Shown piece after piece: positions 43,601-52,039 of a stretch of 64,000 bases of DNA; the stretch's first letter is position 1; each line of letters opens with the position of its first letter. The notes beneath the pieces are model-generated. The model worked only from the letters and a program-made list of their open reading frames with translations. It was not told the origin of the DNA and searched no databases. The translations under genes and the position numbers were made by a program. The stretch comes from Chitinophaga pinensis (lineage in GTDB: Bacteria > Bacteroidota > Bacteroidia > Chitinophagales > Chitinophagaceae), in contig LR632930.1 of assembly GCA_902167325.1 (NCBI GenBank), forward strand, positions 1,798,001 through 1,862,000. The letters run 5' to 3'.

Positions 43601-44455
43601 ATGAATACTTTTTGTTTTGGGTTATTATTGACACTGGGAGGTTTGTTCTGTACCCAGTCTCCTCAAAAGGCTAAAAAGCCGTTGGTTGTTTTTGTGTGTG
43701 GAGACCATGAATACAGCGGGGAAGAAACCCTGCCCATCGTGGCTGCGGAACTCGAAAAGAATTATGGCATGAGAACGATCGTGCTTAAATCCTCCCCGGA
43801 TCACAACAGCGAAGAAAATATTCCCGGGCTGGAAGCTTTAAAGGATGCCGATCTGGCCGTTTTTTATCTCCGCTGGAGAAGGCTCCCTGCCGATCAGCTG
43901 GCACATATTGATGCATACCTGAAATCAGGAAAACCCGTGATGGGCTTCCGCACTACCACGCACGCATTTAATTTCCCTGCCGGCCATGCCAGCGAAAAGT
44001 GGAATGCTTTCGGGGAATTTGCATTGAACGCTCCTCCCGGCTGGGGTGGTAAGGCTAAACATACCCACTATGGTCACAGCAGCAGTACTGATGTGAGCGT
44101 GATTGCCGCCGAAGCTAAAAATCCTATACTGACAGGTGTGGCGAAAAACTGGCATGTACGTTCCTGGTTGTATCATGTAGTGCCTGATTACCCGGCCAAA
44201 GGATCTGTGTCCCTGCTGTCGGGCAAAGCAGTTAATCCGGAAAGGGCGGCTGTGGAAAACCCTGTAGCCTGGACCGGCACGAATGCCTTCGGAGGAAAAG
44301 TATTTATGACCACGCTTGGCCATCCTGAGGATTTTAATGTAGAATCCTTTCAGCGCCTCGTGATCAATGCGATTCACTATGAGCTGGGCCTGCCAGTGCC
44401 GAAGAAATGGAAAGGTAAGATGGACATCAATGTTCCTTATCGTGTAGCTAAATAG
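43601..44455 (+). CDS. secreted ThuA-domain protein
   Basis: A 284-residue protein with a signal peptide (M-N-T-F-C-F-G-L-L-L-T-L-G-G-L-F-C) followed by a ThuA/glutamine-amidotransferase-like fold: L-V-V-F-V-C-G-D-H-E-Y near 28-38, A-V-F-Y-L-R-W-R near 85-92 and S-G-K-P-V-M-G-F-R-T-T-T-H-A. ThuA proteins accompany trehalose and 3-keto-sugar gene clusters; their chemistry in this setting is not established. It is exported, unlike the four genes before it, so the operon spans two compartments. Confidence 0.85.
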   Translation: MNTFCFGLLLTLGGLFCTQSPQKAKKPLVVFVCGDHEYSGEETLPIVAAELEKNYGMRTIVLKSSPDHNSEENIPGLEALKDADLAVFYLRWRRLPADQLAHIDAYLKSGKPVMGFRTTTHAFNFPAGHASEKWNAFGEFALNAPPGWGGKAKHTHYGHSSSTDVSVIAAEAKNPILTGVAKNWHVRSWLYHVVPDYPAKGSVSLLSGKAVNPERAAVENPVAWTGTNAFGGKVFMTTLGHPEDFNVESFQRLVINAIHYELGLPVPKKWKGKMDINVPYRVAK

Positions 44456-44472
44456 ATAAATTAAGGGAGACC

Positions 44473-47400
44473 ATGAGAATAACCAGGATCAGCGTTCTGT
44501 TGATATTGGCAGTTGTGCCTGCAATAATGATATTGAACGCATTTAGATTCAAACAACCACCACCGCTGACGCTTGCCAAAGGATCGCGCATTGCGATGAT
44601 TGGTAATAACCTGGGTGCGAGGATGATCCATTATGATAATCTTGAAACAGAACTGCAGCTCCGTTTCCCTACGCATGAACTGTTTATCCGCAATATGTGT
44701 GATGCAGGAGAAACGCCCGGGTTCCGGCCACATTCAGGAAGAGCATTGCCCTGGGCATTCCCCGGTGCAGAGAAGTTTCAGGTAGAGCGGGCTAACCTTA
44801 TCAGGAGTAAAACTGATCCCGCAAAGCTGATGCTGCAGGACGATAATCCCGGAGATGGATTTTTTGAAACGCCGGACGAATGGCTCACCCGGCTGAAAAC
44901 GGATGTGATCATTTCATTCTTTGGCTATAATGAATCCTTCTCGGGAGAAGCCGGTCTTGCCAACTTCAAAGCAGAATTGAACGCTTTTATTAAATGGACG
45001 CTGAAGCAACAATACAATGGCGTTTCTGCACCACAGCTGGTGATTGTTTCCCCGATAGCATTTGAAAATCTATCAGACATCCGCGATCTGCCGGATGGCC
45101 GTAAAGAGAACCGCAATCTTGCGCTGTATGCAAATGCCATGAAAGAAATTGCAGCGCAAAACAAAGTGCTGTTTGTAGATGCATTCAATCCTTCCCAGAA
45201 ATGGTACAACGAGTCCGATGCGCCATTGACCATCGACGGTTCCCAATTGAATGAGGAAGGATATAAAAAGCTGAGTGTTTTACTGGCCGATCAGATATTC
45301 GGGTACGGGGCACCAATGGCTCAAACAGAGAGAAAGCTGGTGAATGATGCCGTGATGGAAAAAAACTGGATGTGGCTGTATGATTATAAAGTACCGAACG
45401 GTGTACACGTGTATGGCCGCAGGTATAAACCCTACGGGCCAGATAACTTTCCGGCGGAAATTCAGAAGACCCGGGAGCTGACCGCTATAAGGGACACAGC
45501 TATCTGGCTTGCTGCATCGAAAGGTGAAAAAATGGATCTGGCAGAAGCAGATAAACACACCACTGTACTACCGGAAATTAAAACCAACTACACGCCGAGC
45601 CACAAGAACGGTAATCTTAAATACCTGTACGGACAGGATGCGATGAACAGCCTTAAATTGCCTCCGGGTTATAAAGCTGAACTGTTTGCTTCTGAGTCTG
45701 AGTTTAATGAACTGGCAAAACCTGTGCAGCTGTCTTTCGATAACAAGGGGCGTTTATGGGTAGCCACCATGCCTACATACCCGCAATACAAACCGGGAGA
45801 TGCCAAGCCCAATGACAAGATTATTATCCTTGAAGATACTGACAACGATGGCAAGGCCGATAAGCAAACGGTATTTGCAGACGGTTTGCATTTGCCGTTA
45901 GGGTTCGAGATTGCGCCGGAAGGCGTGTATGTGGGGCAGGGTTCTCACCTCGTGCTGTTGAAAGATACGGATGGCGATGGCAAGGCTGATAAGAAGGAGA
46001 TAATATTGAGTGGGTTCGACGACCACGATTCCCACCACGGTAATCATGCCTTTACTGCGGATGCTTCCGGCGCTATTTATTCCGGTGAAGGGGTATTCCT
46101 TAGTTCCAATATCGAAACATCTTACGGACCCGTTTACGCAACCAACGGAGGTTTTTTTCGCTTCGATACGCGGCGTGCGAAGCTGGAACGTACCGCGCAG
46201 CTGAGTATCCCTAATCCCTGGGGTATTACGTTCGACGATTGGGGGCAGCCCTTTTTTGCCGAAACATCTTCGCCGGATGTACGCTGGATGCTTCCCGGAA
46301 CAATATTGCCCCGTTATGGGCGCGCTACCCATAAATCAGAACAGCTGATAGAAGAGAAACACCTGGTACGTCCCACTTCCGGAATCGAGTTCGTTTCGAG
46401 CCGCCACTTCCCGGATGAAGTGCAGGGAGATCTTCTTATAAACAATACCATCGGTTTTCTGGGGATCAAACAACATACCATGCACGACGATGGAACCGGT
46501 TATAAAAGCCGTTTCCATATGGACCTGCTGAAGAGCGATGATCCGAATTTCCGTCCGGTAGACCTGGAATTTGCTCCTGACGGGTCTTTATACGTGGTAG
46601 ACTGGCATAATGTGCTTATCGGACATATGCAGCACAATGCCCGCGATCCCCTGCGCGACCATTCGCATGGCAGGATCTATCGCATCACTTATCCCTCCCG
46701 GCCCCTCGTAAAGCCGGCCAACATAGATAAGGCAGGCATTGATGAACTGCTGGAGAATCTGAAACTTCCTGAATACAGGACGCGTTACAGAACACGCAGG
46801 GAGCTAAGGAGCCTGGATGTAAATACCGTGCAGGGGAAAGTTACCGCCTGGGTAGCCAGTCTGGATACCAGCGATGCAAGATATGAACACCACCTGCTGG
46901 AAGGCCTTTGGGTGAGCCAGGGTACCGGTAAGGTGAATCAGCAGTTGTTAAAACGCACCCTCAGGGCGAAAGACTATCACGTAAGAGCTGCGGCGGTGCA
47001 GGTACTCCGGTACACCGGTCAACAGGTACCCGATCAGGCGGCACTGATGATGGCTGCCGCGAGGGATAAAAATAGCCGGGTAAGGCTGACGGCTATTGTG
47101 GCCGCTTCCTGGATGAGCAAAGAGGCCGGGTTGCCTGTGTTAACGGCAGCAGTTAAGTTCCCGATGGACAAATGGACCGTTCATGCTTATAAAACTGCCT
47201 TAGCGCATTTGAAAGGGCAGAATGTGGCTGAAGAGGCTGAGAAGAACAAGAAAACAACACTGACAGGTGCCGAGCTGGCATTGTTCAATAAGGGCAAGCT
47301 TATTTACAACAAGGAAGGGTACTGCAAAACCTGCCACCAGGCCGATGGTAAAGGGCTTACGGCTTCGGGGTTCCCGCCGCTTTCCGGAACAGCCTGGGTA

Positions 47401-47682
47401 AATGGCAGTGATGAGCGGCTGATCAAACTGGTGCTGAAAGGCCTGGTAGGCCCTATTGTGGTAAATGGCCAGAAGTATCCGGGGCAGGTTCCCATGACGC
47501 CTTTCGGCGGATTGTTGAAAGATGAAGAGGTGGCTGCGGTAATAACTTACGTACGTAATTCGTTTGGCAATAACGGCGCGGCCGTGTCTGCGGAGAAAGT
47601 GAAAAAAATTAGACAAGCCACAGATGGTAAAAAAGATTTATATTCCGCAGAACAATTATTGAAAGAACACCCTATGAAATAA
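44473..47682 (+). CDS. periplasmic PVC-type haem-c protein (SGNH-like, dehydrogenase-like propeller, HEAT, cytochrome c)
   Basis: A 1069-residue exported protein with an N-terminal hydrophobic segment. Residues about 30-280 form an SGNH-like fold (I-S-F-F-G-Y-N-E-S-F), but the nucleophile position reads I-G-N-N-L and the catalytic His position D-G-S-Q-L-N-E-E-G-Y, so it is probably non-catalytic. A GSDH/TIGR02604-like beta-propeller follows from about 390 (L-P-P-G-Y-K-A-E-L-F, with D-T-D-N-D-G-K-A-D and D-T-D-G-D-G-K-A-D calcium-binding-like loops), then HEAT-like helices near 760-910 and a cytochrome c domain with C-K-T-C-H near 950. Likely a periplasmic sugar dehydrogenase or redox sugar-binding protein; the substrate is unknown. 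Confidence 0.85.
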   Translation: MRITRISVLLILAVVPAIMILNAFRFKQPPPLTLAKGSRIAMIGNNLGARMIHYDNLETELQLRFPTHELFIRNMCDAGETPGFRPHSGRALPWAFPGAEKFQVERANLIRSKTDPAKLMLQDDNPGDGFFETPDEWLTRLKTDVIISFFGYNESFSGEAGLANFKAELNAFIKWTLKQQYNGVSAPQLVIVSPIAFENLSDIRDLPDGRKENRNLALYANAMKEIAAQNKVLFVDAFNPSQKWYNESDAPLTIDGSQLNEEGYKKLSVLLADQIFGYGAPMAQTERKLVNDAVMEKNWMWLYDYKVPNGVHVYGRRYKPYGPDNFPAEIQKTRELTAIRDTAIWLAASKGEKMDLAEADKHTTVLPEIKTNYTPSHKNGNLKYLYGQDAMNSLKLPPGYKAELFASESEFNELAKPVQLSFDNKGRLWVATMPTYPQYKPGDAKPNDKIIILEDTDNDGKADKQTVFADGLHLPLGFEIAPEGVYVGQGSHLVLLKDTDGDGKADKKEIILSGFDDHDSHHGNHAFTADASGAIYSGEGVFLSSNIETSYGPVYATNGGFFRFDTRRAKLERTAQLSIPNPWGITFDDWGQPFFAETSSPDVRWMLPGTILPRYGRATHKSEQLIEEKHLVRPTSGIEFVSSRHFPDEVQGDLLINNTIGFLGIKQHTMHDDGTGYKSRFHMDLLKSDDPNFRPVDLEFAPDGSLYVVDWHNVLIGHMQHNARDPLRDHSHGRIYRITYPSRPLVKPANIDKAGIDELLENLKLPEYRTRYRTRRELRSLDVNTVQGKVTAWVASLDTSDARYEHHLLEGLWVSQGTGKVNQQLLKRTLRAKDYHVRAAAVQVLRYTGQQVPDQAALMMAAARDKNSRVRLTAIVAASWMSKEAGLPVLTAAVKFPMDKWTVHAYKTALAHLKGQNVAEEAEKNKKTTLTGAELALFNKGKLIYNKEGYCKTCHQADGKGLTASGFPPLSGTAWVNGSDERLIKLVLKGLVGPIVVNGQKYPGQVPMTPFGGLLKDEEVAAVITYVRNSFGNNGAAVSAEKVKKIRQATDGKKDLYSAEQLLKEHPMK

Positions 47683-47712
47683 AGGGGGTGGTTAATTTTT
47701 AATTTCAGCGTT

Positions 47713-48942
47713 ATGAACAACAAACTACGATTGTTTTATGGCAGTTGTTTTGCCCTTATCACAACTGCATTTTCATTCAGTATCAGAGCGGGTATACTTC
47801 CGCAGCTGGCAGAAACTTTCCAGTTGAATGCCACGCAACTGGGATTTATTAACTCCATGTGGTTCCTGGGGTTCCCTATTTCCATGGTGATCGGAGGCCT
47901 GTTTTATTACCAGATCGGGCCTAAGCGGATTATGATCTTCGCTTTCTTTGCGCACACGCTGGGCATTCTGCTAACGATCTATTCCGGCGGTTATACCGGA
48001 CTTTTGATTTCCACATTGCTATTGGGGCTGGGGAATGGTTGTACCGAAGCTGCCTGTAATCCTATGATTGCAGATAGTTATACCGGTAAGCAGATGAATA
48101 CCCTCTTAAACCGGTTCCATATGTGGTTCCCGGGTGGTATCGTGATAGGCAGCCTGGTTTCCCTGGGAATGACGCAGATGAAGCTGGGATGGGAAGCACA
48201 GATATGGATCATCCTTTTACCAACAATCGTATATGCCATTCTATTCTATAAACAGCAATTTCCGGAGCCGCAGCACAAGGAGAGCATTTCCGTTGTGGAA
48301 AACCTGAAAGCCATGATTACGCCGCTGTTTATATTTATAGCCGTATGTATGTCTCTTACTGCCATCAGTGAATTCGGGCCGCAACAGTGGACCGGTATCA
48401 TCATGGCGGCAAGCGGAGCCGAACCGATGGTGGTTTTGGCACTGGTGACCGGCTTAATGGCGGTAGGCAGGTACTTCGGTGGTGATATCGTTGGGAAGTT
48501 TGACCAAACGGGCGTACTGCTGGGTTCAGCAGTATTTGCAACCATCGGTATTTATCTGTTCAGCACCCAAACCGGAGGGATGGTATATGTTGCCGCCATC
48601 TTCTTTGCGATCGGCGTATGCTACTTCTGGCCCAATATGATCGGGTTCGTGGCGGAGAAAATACCTAAAAGCGGTGCATTCGGTATGTCTGTAGTAGGAG
48701 CAGTGGGTATGTTTTCCACCTCTATCTGGAACCCGGTAATCGGCAGATGGATCGATGAAGGCAGGGTTCGTGCCGCAGCAAATGGATTAACCGGCTCGGA
48801 ACTGGAGCTGGCAGCCGGTCAGGAAACCATGAAATTCATGATCATCTTCCCGGGTGTATTAATAGTCCTTTTTGCGATACTCTGGTTCTGGATCAGGCGG
48901 AATAAGCCTGTACAAAGCCAGGTCCCGGTGGGTGCACACTAA
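47713..48942 (+). CDS. MFS transporter (sugar/acid importer type)
   Basis: A 409-residue protein with about twelve transmembrane helices. The first loop after TM2 (Y-Q-I-G-P-K-R-I-M-I-F) fits the MFS G-x-x-x-D/P-R-x-G-R/K area, and Y-T-G-L-L-I-S-T-L-L-L-G-L-G-N-G-C-T-E-A-A-C-N-P resembles the FucP-like/sugar MFS block. As the last gene of the sugar-acid operon it most likely brings the periplasmic product into the cytoplasm for the dehydratase. A terminator follows. Confidence 0.88.
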   Translation: MNNKLRLFYGSCFALITTAFSFSIRAGILPQLAETFQLNATQLGFINSMWFLGFPISMVIGGLFYYQIGPKRIMIFAFFAHTLGILLTIYSGGYTGLLISTLLLGLGNGCTEAACNPMIADSYTGKQMNTLLNRFHMWFPGGIVIGSLVSLGMTQMKLGWEAQIWIILLPTIVYAILFYKQQFPEPQHKESISVVENLKAMITPLFIFIAVCMSLTAISEFGPQQWTGIIMAASGAEPMVVLALVTGLMAVGRYFGGDIVGKFDQTGVLLGSAVFATIGIYLFSTQTGGMVYVAAIFFAIGVCYFWPNMIGFVAEKIPKSGAFGMSVVGAVGMFSTSIWNPVIGRWIDEGRVRAAANGLTGSELELAAGQETMKFMIIFPGVLIVLFAILWFWIRRNKPVQSQVPVGAH

Positions 48943-48970
48943 GCAACCCCTGTTTGTATTACATAATTAC

Positions 48971-49009
48971 AATATAAAAGGCCCCGCTACCGGCGGGGCC
49001 TTTTATATT
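48971..49009. terminator. intrinsic terminator of the sugar-acid operon
   Basis: A perfect 17-bp inverted repeat (GGCCCCGC core with AATATAAAA flank) and a 5-nt loop, with terminal TTTT. It closes the operon about 30 nt past the MFS stop. Confidence 0.93.
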
Positions 49010-49069
49010 GTATACCTGTCTGTTGAACTTTCCGGTACGCCTTTTGTATTTATTAGGAAAATCACCCTT

Positions 49070-49474
49070 ATGAAGAAATGGCCCCTGCTTTTAGCGCTAC
49101 TCAGCATCTTCCTTGTATCCTCTTCCTGCAAGAAGGAATACATTACGAACGAGAACATTCCCAATTTTACAGTGGTACATACTGTAGCAGTTGGTGACTG
49201 GAGGCTCAATCAACAGGATGGTACTTACACGGCTGTCATCAACATGCCGGAAATAGACAACGTATCCTTCAATAATGACGGTGTAGTTGTAGCGGCGATG
49301 TTTGACGGTACCAACTATGAGGCTTTGCCACAGGTATACGACAACCTCAGTTATACCTTCTTTTACTCACCGGGCTTCCTTACCCTTTCCATTCAGGGAG
49401 CTAATGGAGGACAAGGGGCAAGGCCTACCGGTCCTGTTAAGTTTAAGATCGTACTGATTCTTTCTGAGCAATAG
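49070..49474 (+). CDS. small lipoprotein of unknown function
   Basis: A 134-residue protein with a lipoprotein signal peptide (M-K-K-W-P-L-L-L-A-L-L...S-S-S-C-K-K, Cys20). The mature part is a compact, strand-rich domain (T-V-V-H-T-V-A-V-G-D-W near 32-42, Y-T-A-V-I-N-M-P-E). No family is recognised, and an envelope location is the only safe inference. An upstream in-frame extension exists but lies inside the MFS gene. A terminator follows. Confidence 0.75.
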   Translation: MKKWPLLLALLSIFLVSSSCKKEYITNENIPNFTVVHTVAVGDWRLNQQDGTYTAVINMPEIDNVSFNNDGVVVAAMFDGTNYEALPQVYDNLSYTFFYSPGFLTLSIQGANGGQGARPTGPVKFKIVLILSEQ

Positions 49475-49513
49475 TTGAATGCTCCTGATTAGCAGAAGGC
49501 ACTGCTGATATTG

Positions 49514-49548
49514 ACCTGTACTATCCATCGGATGGTACAGGTTTTTTT
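49514..49548 (+). terminator. intrinsic terminator
   Basis: Stem ACCTGTACTATCC / GGATGGTACAGGT (one mismatch) with an ATC loop and a T-run, about 40 nt after the small lipoprotein gene. Confidence 0.85.
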
Positions 49549-49564
49549 TATGAATATTGGAATA

Positions 49565-50506
49565 TCATGCCGGTTGGAGCTGTTGCAATCGCTTTAGCAG
49601 CTTCTTCACCGACCCTTTGTTATCTTCCAGCACTTTGCCACTTCCATCTACTACGATATAATACGGGATAGCAGATATCCCGAGTTGTTTCACTAAAAGG
49701 GCCTGGAACCCACCACTCAGCAAAAGTGCATTTCTGTCGTACAATGCTTCCTTTTCATGTGCTGTCCATTTCGCCCGGTTATTATCTATGGACAGGTGGA
49801 TTAACTTATACCTCGTCTGATTTTTACCTGCCGTGGCTCTTTCAATAACTTTGTCGTTGTGCCTGCACGGGCTGCACCACGATGCCCCAAATACAAGGAT
49901 GTATTGTTCCTTCCCGTCTTTCATGAATTCAGCAATAGTCTGCACTTTCCCCTGTAGAGTAGTGGCCTTCGTGGATGTAAGCAGCGGCAATATATTCTTC
50001 CCGTTATTAGGGCCGGATTGTAACAGCAGCTCTGCTTCGATTTCCTTACCTCTTTCACTTTTGCGGAGGCTGGCAGGGAATTGCCGGAACAACTCTTCCA
50101 GCCGGCTGTTATCTATATCGAATGAAATCCGTGTAATAAAGTACAGGTTGGCCAACGCGATAGCATTCCGTGGCTGACGTTGCAGGTTTTTAAGTAGTAC
50201 TATCGCGTACTCTTCCTGCATTTGCCACATGAGACTATCGCGGAGGAAACCGTAGTCTGCATTGTTTGGCATCTTCTTAAACCATGCATAGAATACAGAA
50301 TCCTTTTTATTCTTATGGATGCTCAGTTCTTTAAGCGTAGTGTATGTGCGGGTGGTATCCCAGCTGATGATTTCACGGGGAGGTAAAACGGGTGTTTGTT
50401 GCTGCGGTGATGGAGCAGGGGAGGAGATATCTGTTACGGGAATTATCGGGGAGTAGTTACTGGCAAGCGTGAGTGCGCTCCAGATAAGAATTTGGCTTAT
50501 CAACAT
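49565..50506 (-). CDS. secreted thioredoxin-fold (TlpA-like) oxidoreductase
   Basis: A 313-residue exported protein. The first 20 residues are hydrophobic (M-L-I-S-Q-I-L-I-W-S-A-L), then a Pro/Ser-rich linker (S-P-A-P-S-P-Q-Q-Q) and a helical part, and finally a thioredoxin domain with W-C-S-P-C (Cys211/Cys214) preceded by I-L-V-F-G-A-S. The cis-proline (A-I-P-Y) is present, so the fold is active-looking. It would reduce or oxidise thiols in the periplasm. The start is the ATG before the hydrophobic segment; an earlier one adds a non-signal stretch. Confidence 0.85.
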   Translation of the reverse strand: MLISQILIWSALTLASNYSPIIPVTDISSPAPSPQQQTPVLPPREIISWDTTRTYTTLKELSIHKNKKDSVFYAWFKKMPNNADYGFLRDSLMWQMQEEYAIVLLKNLQRQPRNAIALANLYFITRISFDIDNSRLEELFRQFPASLRKSERGKEIEAELLLQSGPNNGKNILPLLTSTKATTLQGKVQTIAEFMKDGKEQYILVFGASWCSPCRHNDKVIERATAGKNQTRYKLIHLSIDNNRAKWTAHEKEALYDRNALLLSGGFQALLVKQLGISAIPYYIVVDGSGKVLEDNKGSVKKLLKRLQQLQPA

Positions 50507-50605
50507 GGGTTTCAGGTTATCAGGGTAATAAATGGCTGTGCATGATGCATGCACTTAATAAATCTACCCTAATAACCTGAATTTTCCCAGCAAAGTATTA
50601 CAGTA

Positions 50606-51865
50606 TTACAGCTCGGTAAGTACGAGTTCTGAAAGGTCTTTCCCTTCAGCCATCCAGGCGCGCATGGCGCGGAACATCTGCTCGGGGAAGGCTTCCGCCT
50701 TCGCTATGGCCTTGTCCATATACGTGAGCGATTCCTGCCGGCGGCCAAGGGCATAGAGCAGAACGGCTTCGGCATAGTGATGCATTTTGTCTGCCTGGGT
50801 GCCAAGCGTAGGCTTGTTCCATAACAAAGCTTTCTCCAGCATCTGCTTGTCTTTGTATAATACTGAAGCAGTAATAGCGAAGTTGGAACGCTCTTCATAC
50901 GAAACCGTTTTACCATATTGGTGCAGGTATGCTTCTGCCAGGGTGAATAATGTGGCGGAATCCATTCTGTCATTTGCTGCCTGAAGCCTGGCGTAGGCGA
51001 TGATTTGCTTTGCAGATCCGGGATAACGTTTGAACAGGAGGTCAACCGATTCTTTCGATAGTTCTGATGAACGGCCGGAAGGCTGGAGCTTATTAAGGAG
51101 CGTGCCGAATGCGACCTGTTGTGCTATCCCCGGCCCAAGGAGGGCATTTACTTTGTCGGGTTCCTGCATCATCACCCGAAATCCTTTATCAGTGGTGTCT
51201 TTTGTAAACTGCTGCGCTATTGTAAGGTAGGGGAGGCTGAATACATTTTTTTCGAGGAGCAAATATTGTGTTGCAACGGTATCCGCCTCCCGGTCTCCCG
51301 CTGCATGAGCTGCCATGGCGTAGGCGCGGAGTATTGCAGGGTTGCGGTCACCGGCATGGTAACGGCTGCGCAATGCTTCATATCCGGAGTCCTGCTGGCG
51401 GCCCAGTTGTCCGCCATGGAGGAATGGGCGTGATTCAAAGGAACCTACCATTTTGTGCCTGGGAGAGCCGTCTGCCGTGAGGAATACCATTGTAGGGTAG
51501 CTTTTTACCTTGTATATGGCTGCCAGCTCCAGCGCTTCCTTCCGCCAGCGGCGCACCGCTGGTGCATCTGCAACCGTAGTATCCACCTGCACCTTAATGC
51601 TGATGTAATGTTTGTTCATGTATTCACCCACATCATCCCGGGTGAATATAAACTTTGTCATGTGTTTGCATGGCCCGCACCAGGTGGTGAAGAAGTCGAT
51701 GAAGATCCCTTTACCTTCCTGTTTCGCCAGCTGCTGAACACCCTTCCAGTCGAGGTCGTTACGGAATTGAATTCCCTGTGCGGACAGGAGGCCGGGCAGA
51801 AGGAGGCAGGCGATCATTACCGGGAGTAGCCGTGCATACCGGGAGGGTGAATACGTTTCGTGCAT
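50606..51865 (-). CDS. secreted thioredoxin-family protein with helical C-terminal region
   Basis: A 419-residue protein. A signal peptide (M-I-A-C-L-L-L-P-G-L-L-S-A-Q near 17-30) is followed by a thioredoxin domain with F-F-T-T-W-C-G-P-C-K (Cys63/Cys66) and cis-Pro in Y-P-T-M-V-F. From about 180 the protein is purely helical with TPR-like repeats (S-G-Y-E-A-L-R-S-R-Y, A-E-A-V-L-L-Y-A-L-G-R-R-Q-E-S), ending in S-E-L-V-L-T-E-L. It is probably a periplasmic disulfide handler or reductase with a protein-binding tail. It is upstream of the previous gene on the same strand, with a 99-nt gap. Confidence 0.87.
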   Translation of the reverse strand: MHETYSPSRYARLLPVMIACLLLPGLLSAQGIQFRNDLDWKGVQQLAKQEGKGIFIDFFTTWCGPCKHMTKFIFTRDDVGEYMNKHYISIKVQVDTTVADAPAVRRWRKEALELAAIYKVKSYPTMVFLTADGSPRHKMVGSFESRPFLHGGQLGRQQDSGYEALRSRYHAGDRNPAILRAYAMAAHAAGDREADTVATQYLLLEKNVFSLPYLTIAQQFTKDTTDKGFRVMMQEPDKVNALLGPGIAQQVAFGTLLNKLQPSGRSSELSKESVDLLFKRYPGSAKQIIAYARLQAANDRMDSATLFTLAEAYLHQYGKTVSYEERSNFAITASVLYKDKQMLEKALLWNKPTLGTQADKMHHYAEAVLLYALGRRQESLTYMDKAIAKAEAFPEQMFRAMRAWMAEGKDLSELVLTEL

Positions 51866-52039
51866 GTCTGATGTTTGTAGCGTCTGAGAATTGATGGTCC
51901 GGGCAATGCTTCGCCTCGTTAACCAATAAGGCAATCGGACAGGCCTTTTTGGGTGAAGAGGGAGCGGATAACTATAAACCGGTGCGTGTTTTCACACAGG
52001 TGGTTCACCCGATTTTGCAGTTCAATTGCCTAAGAGGGT

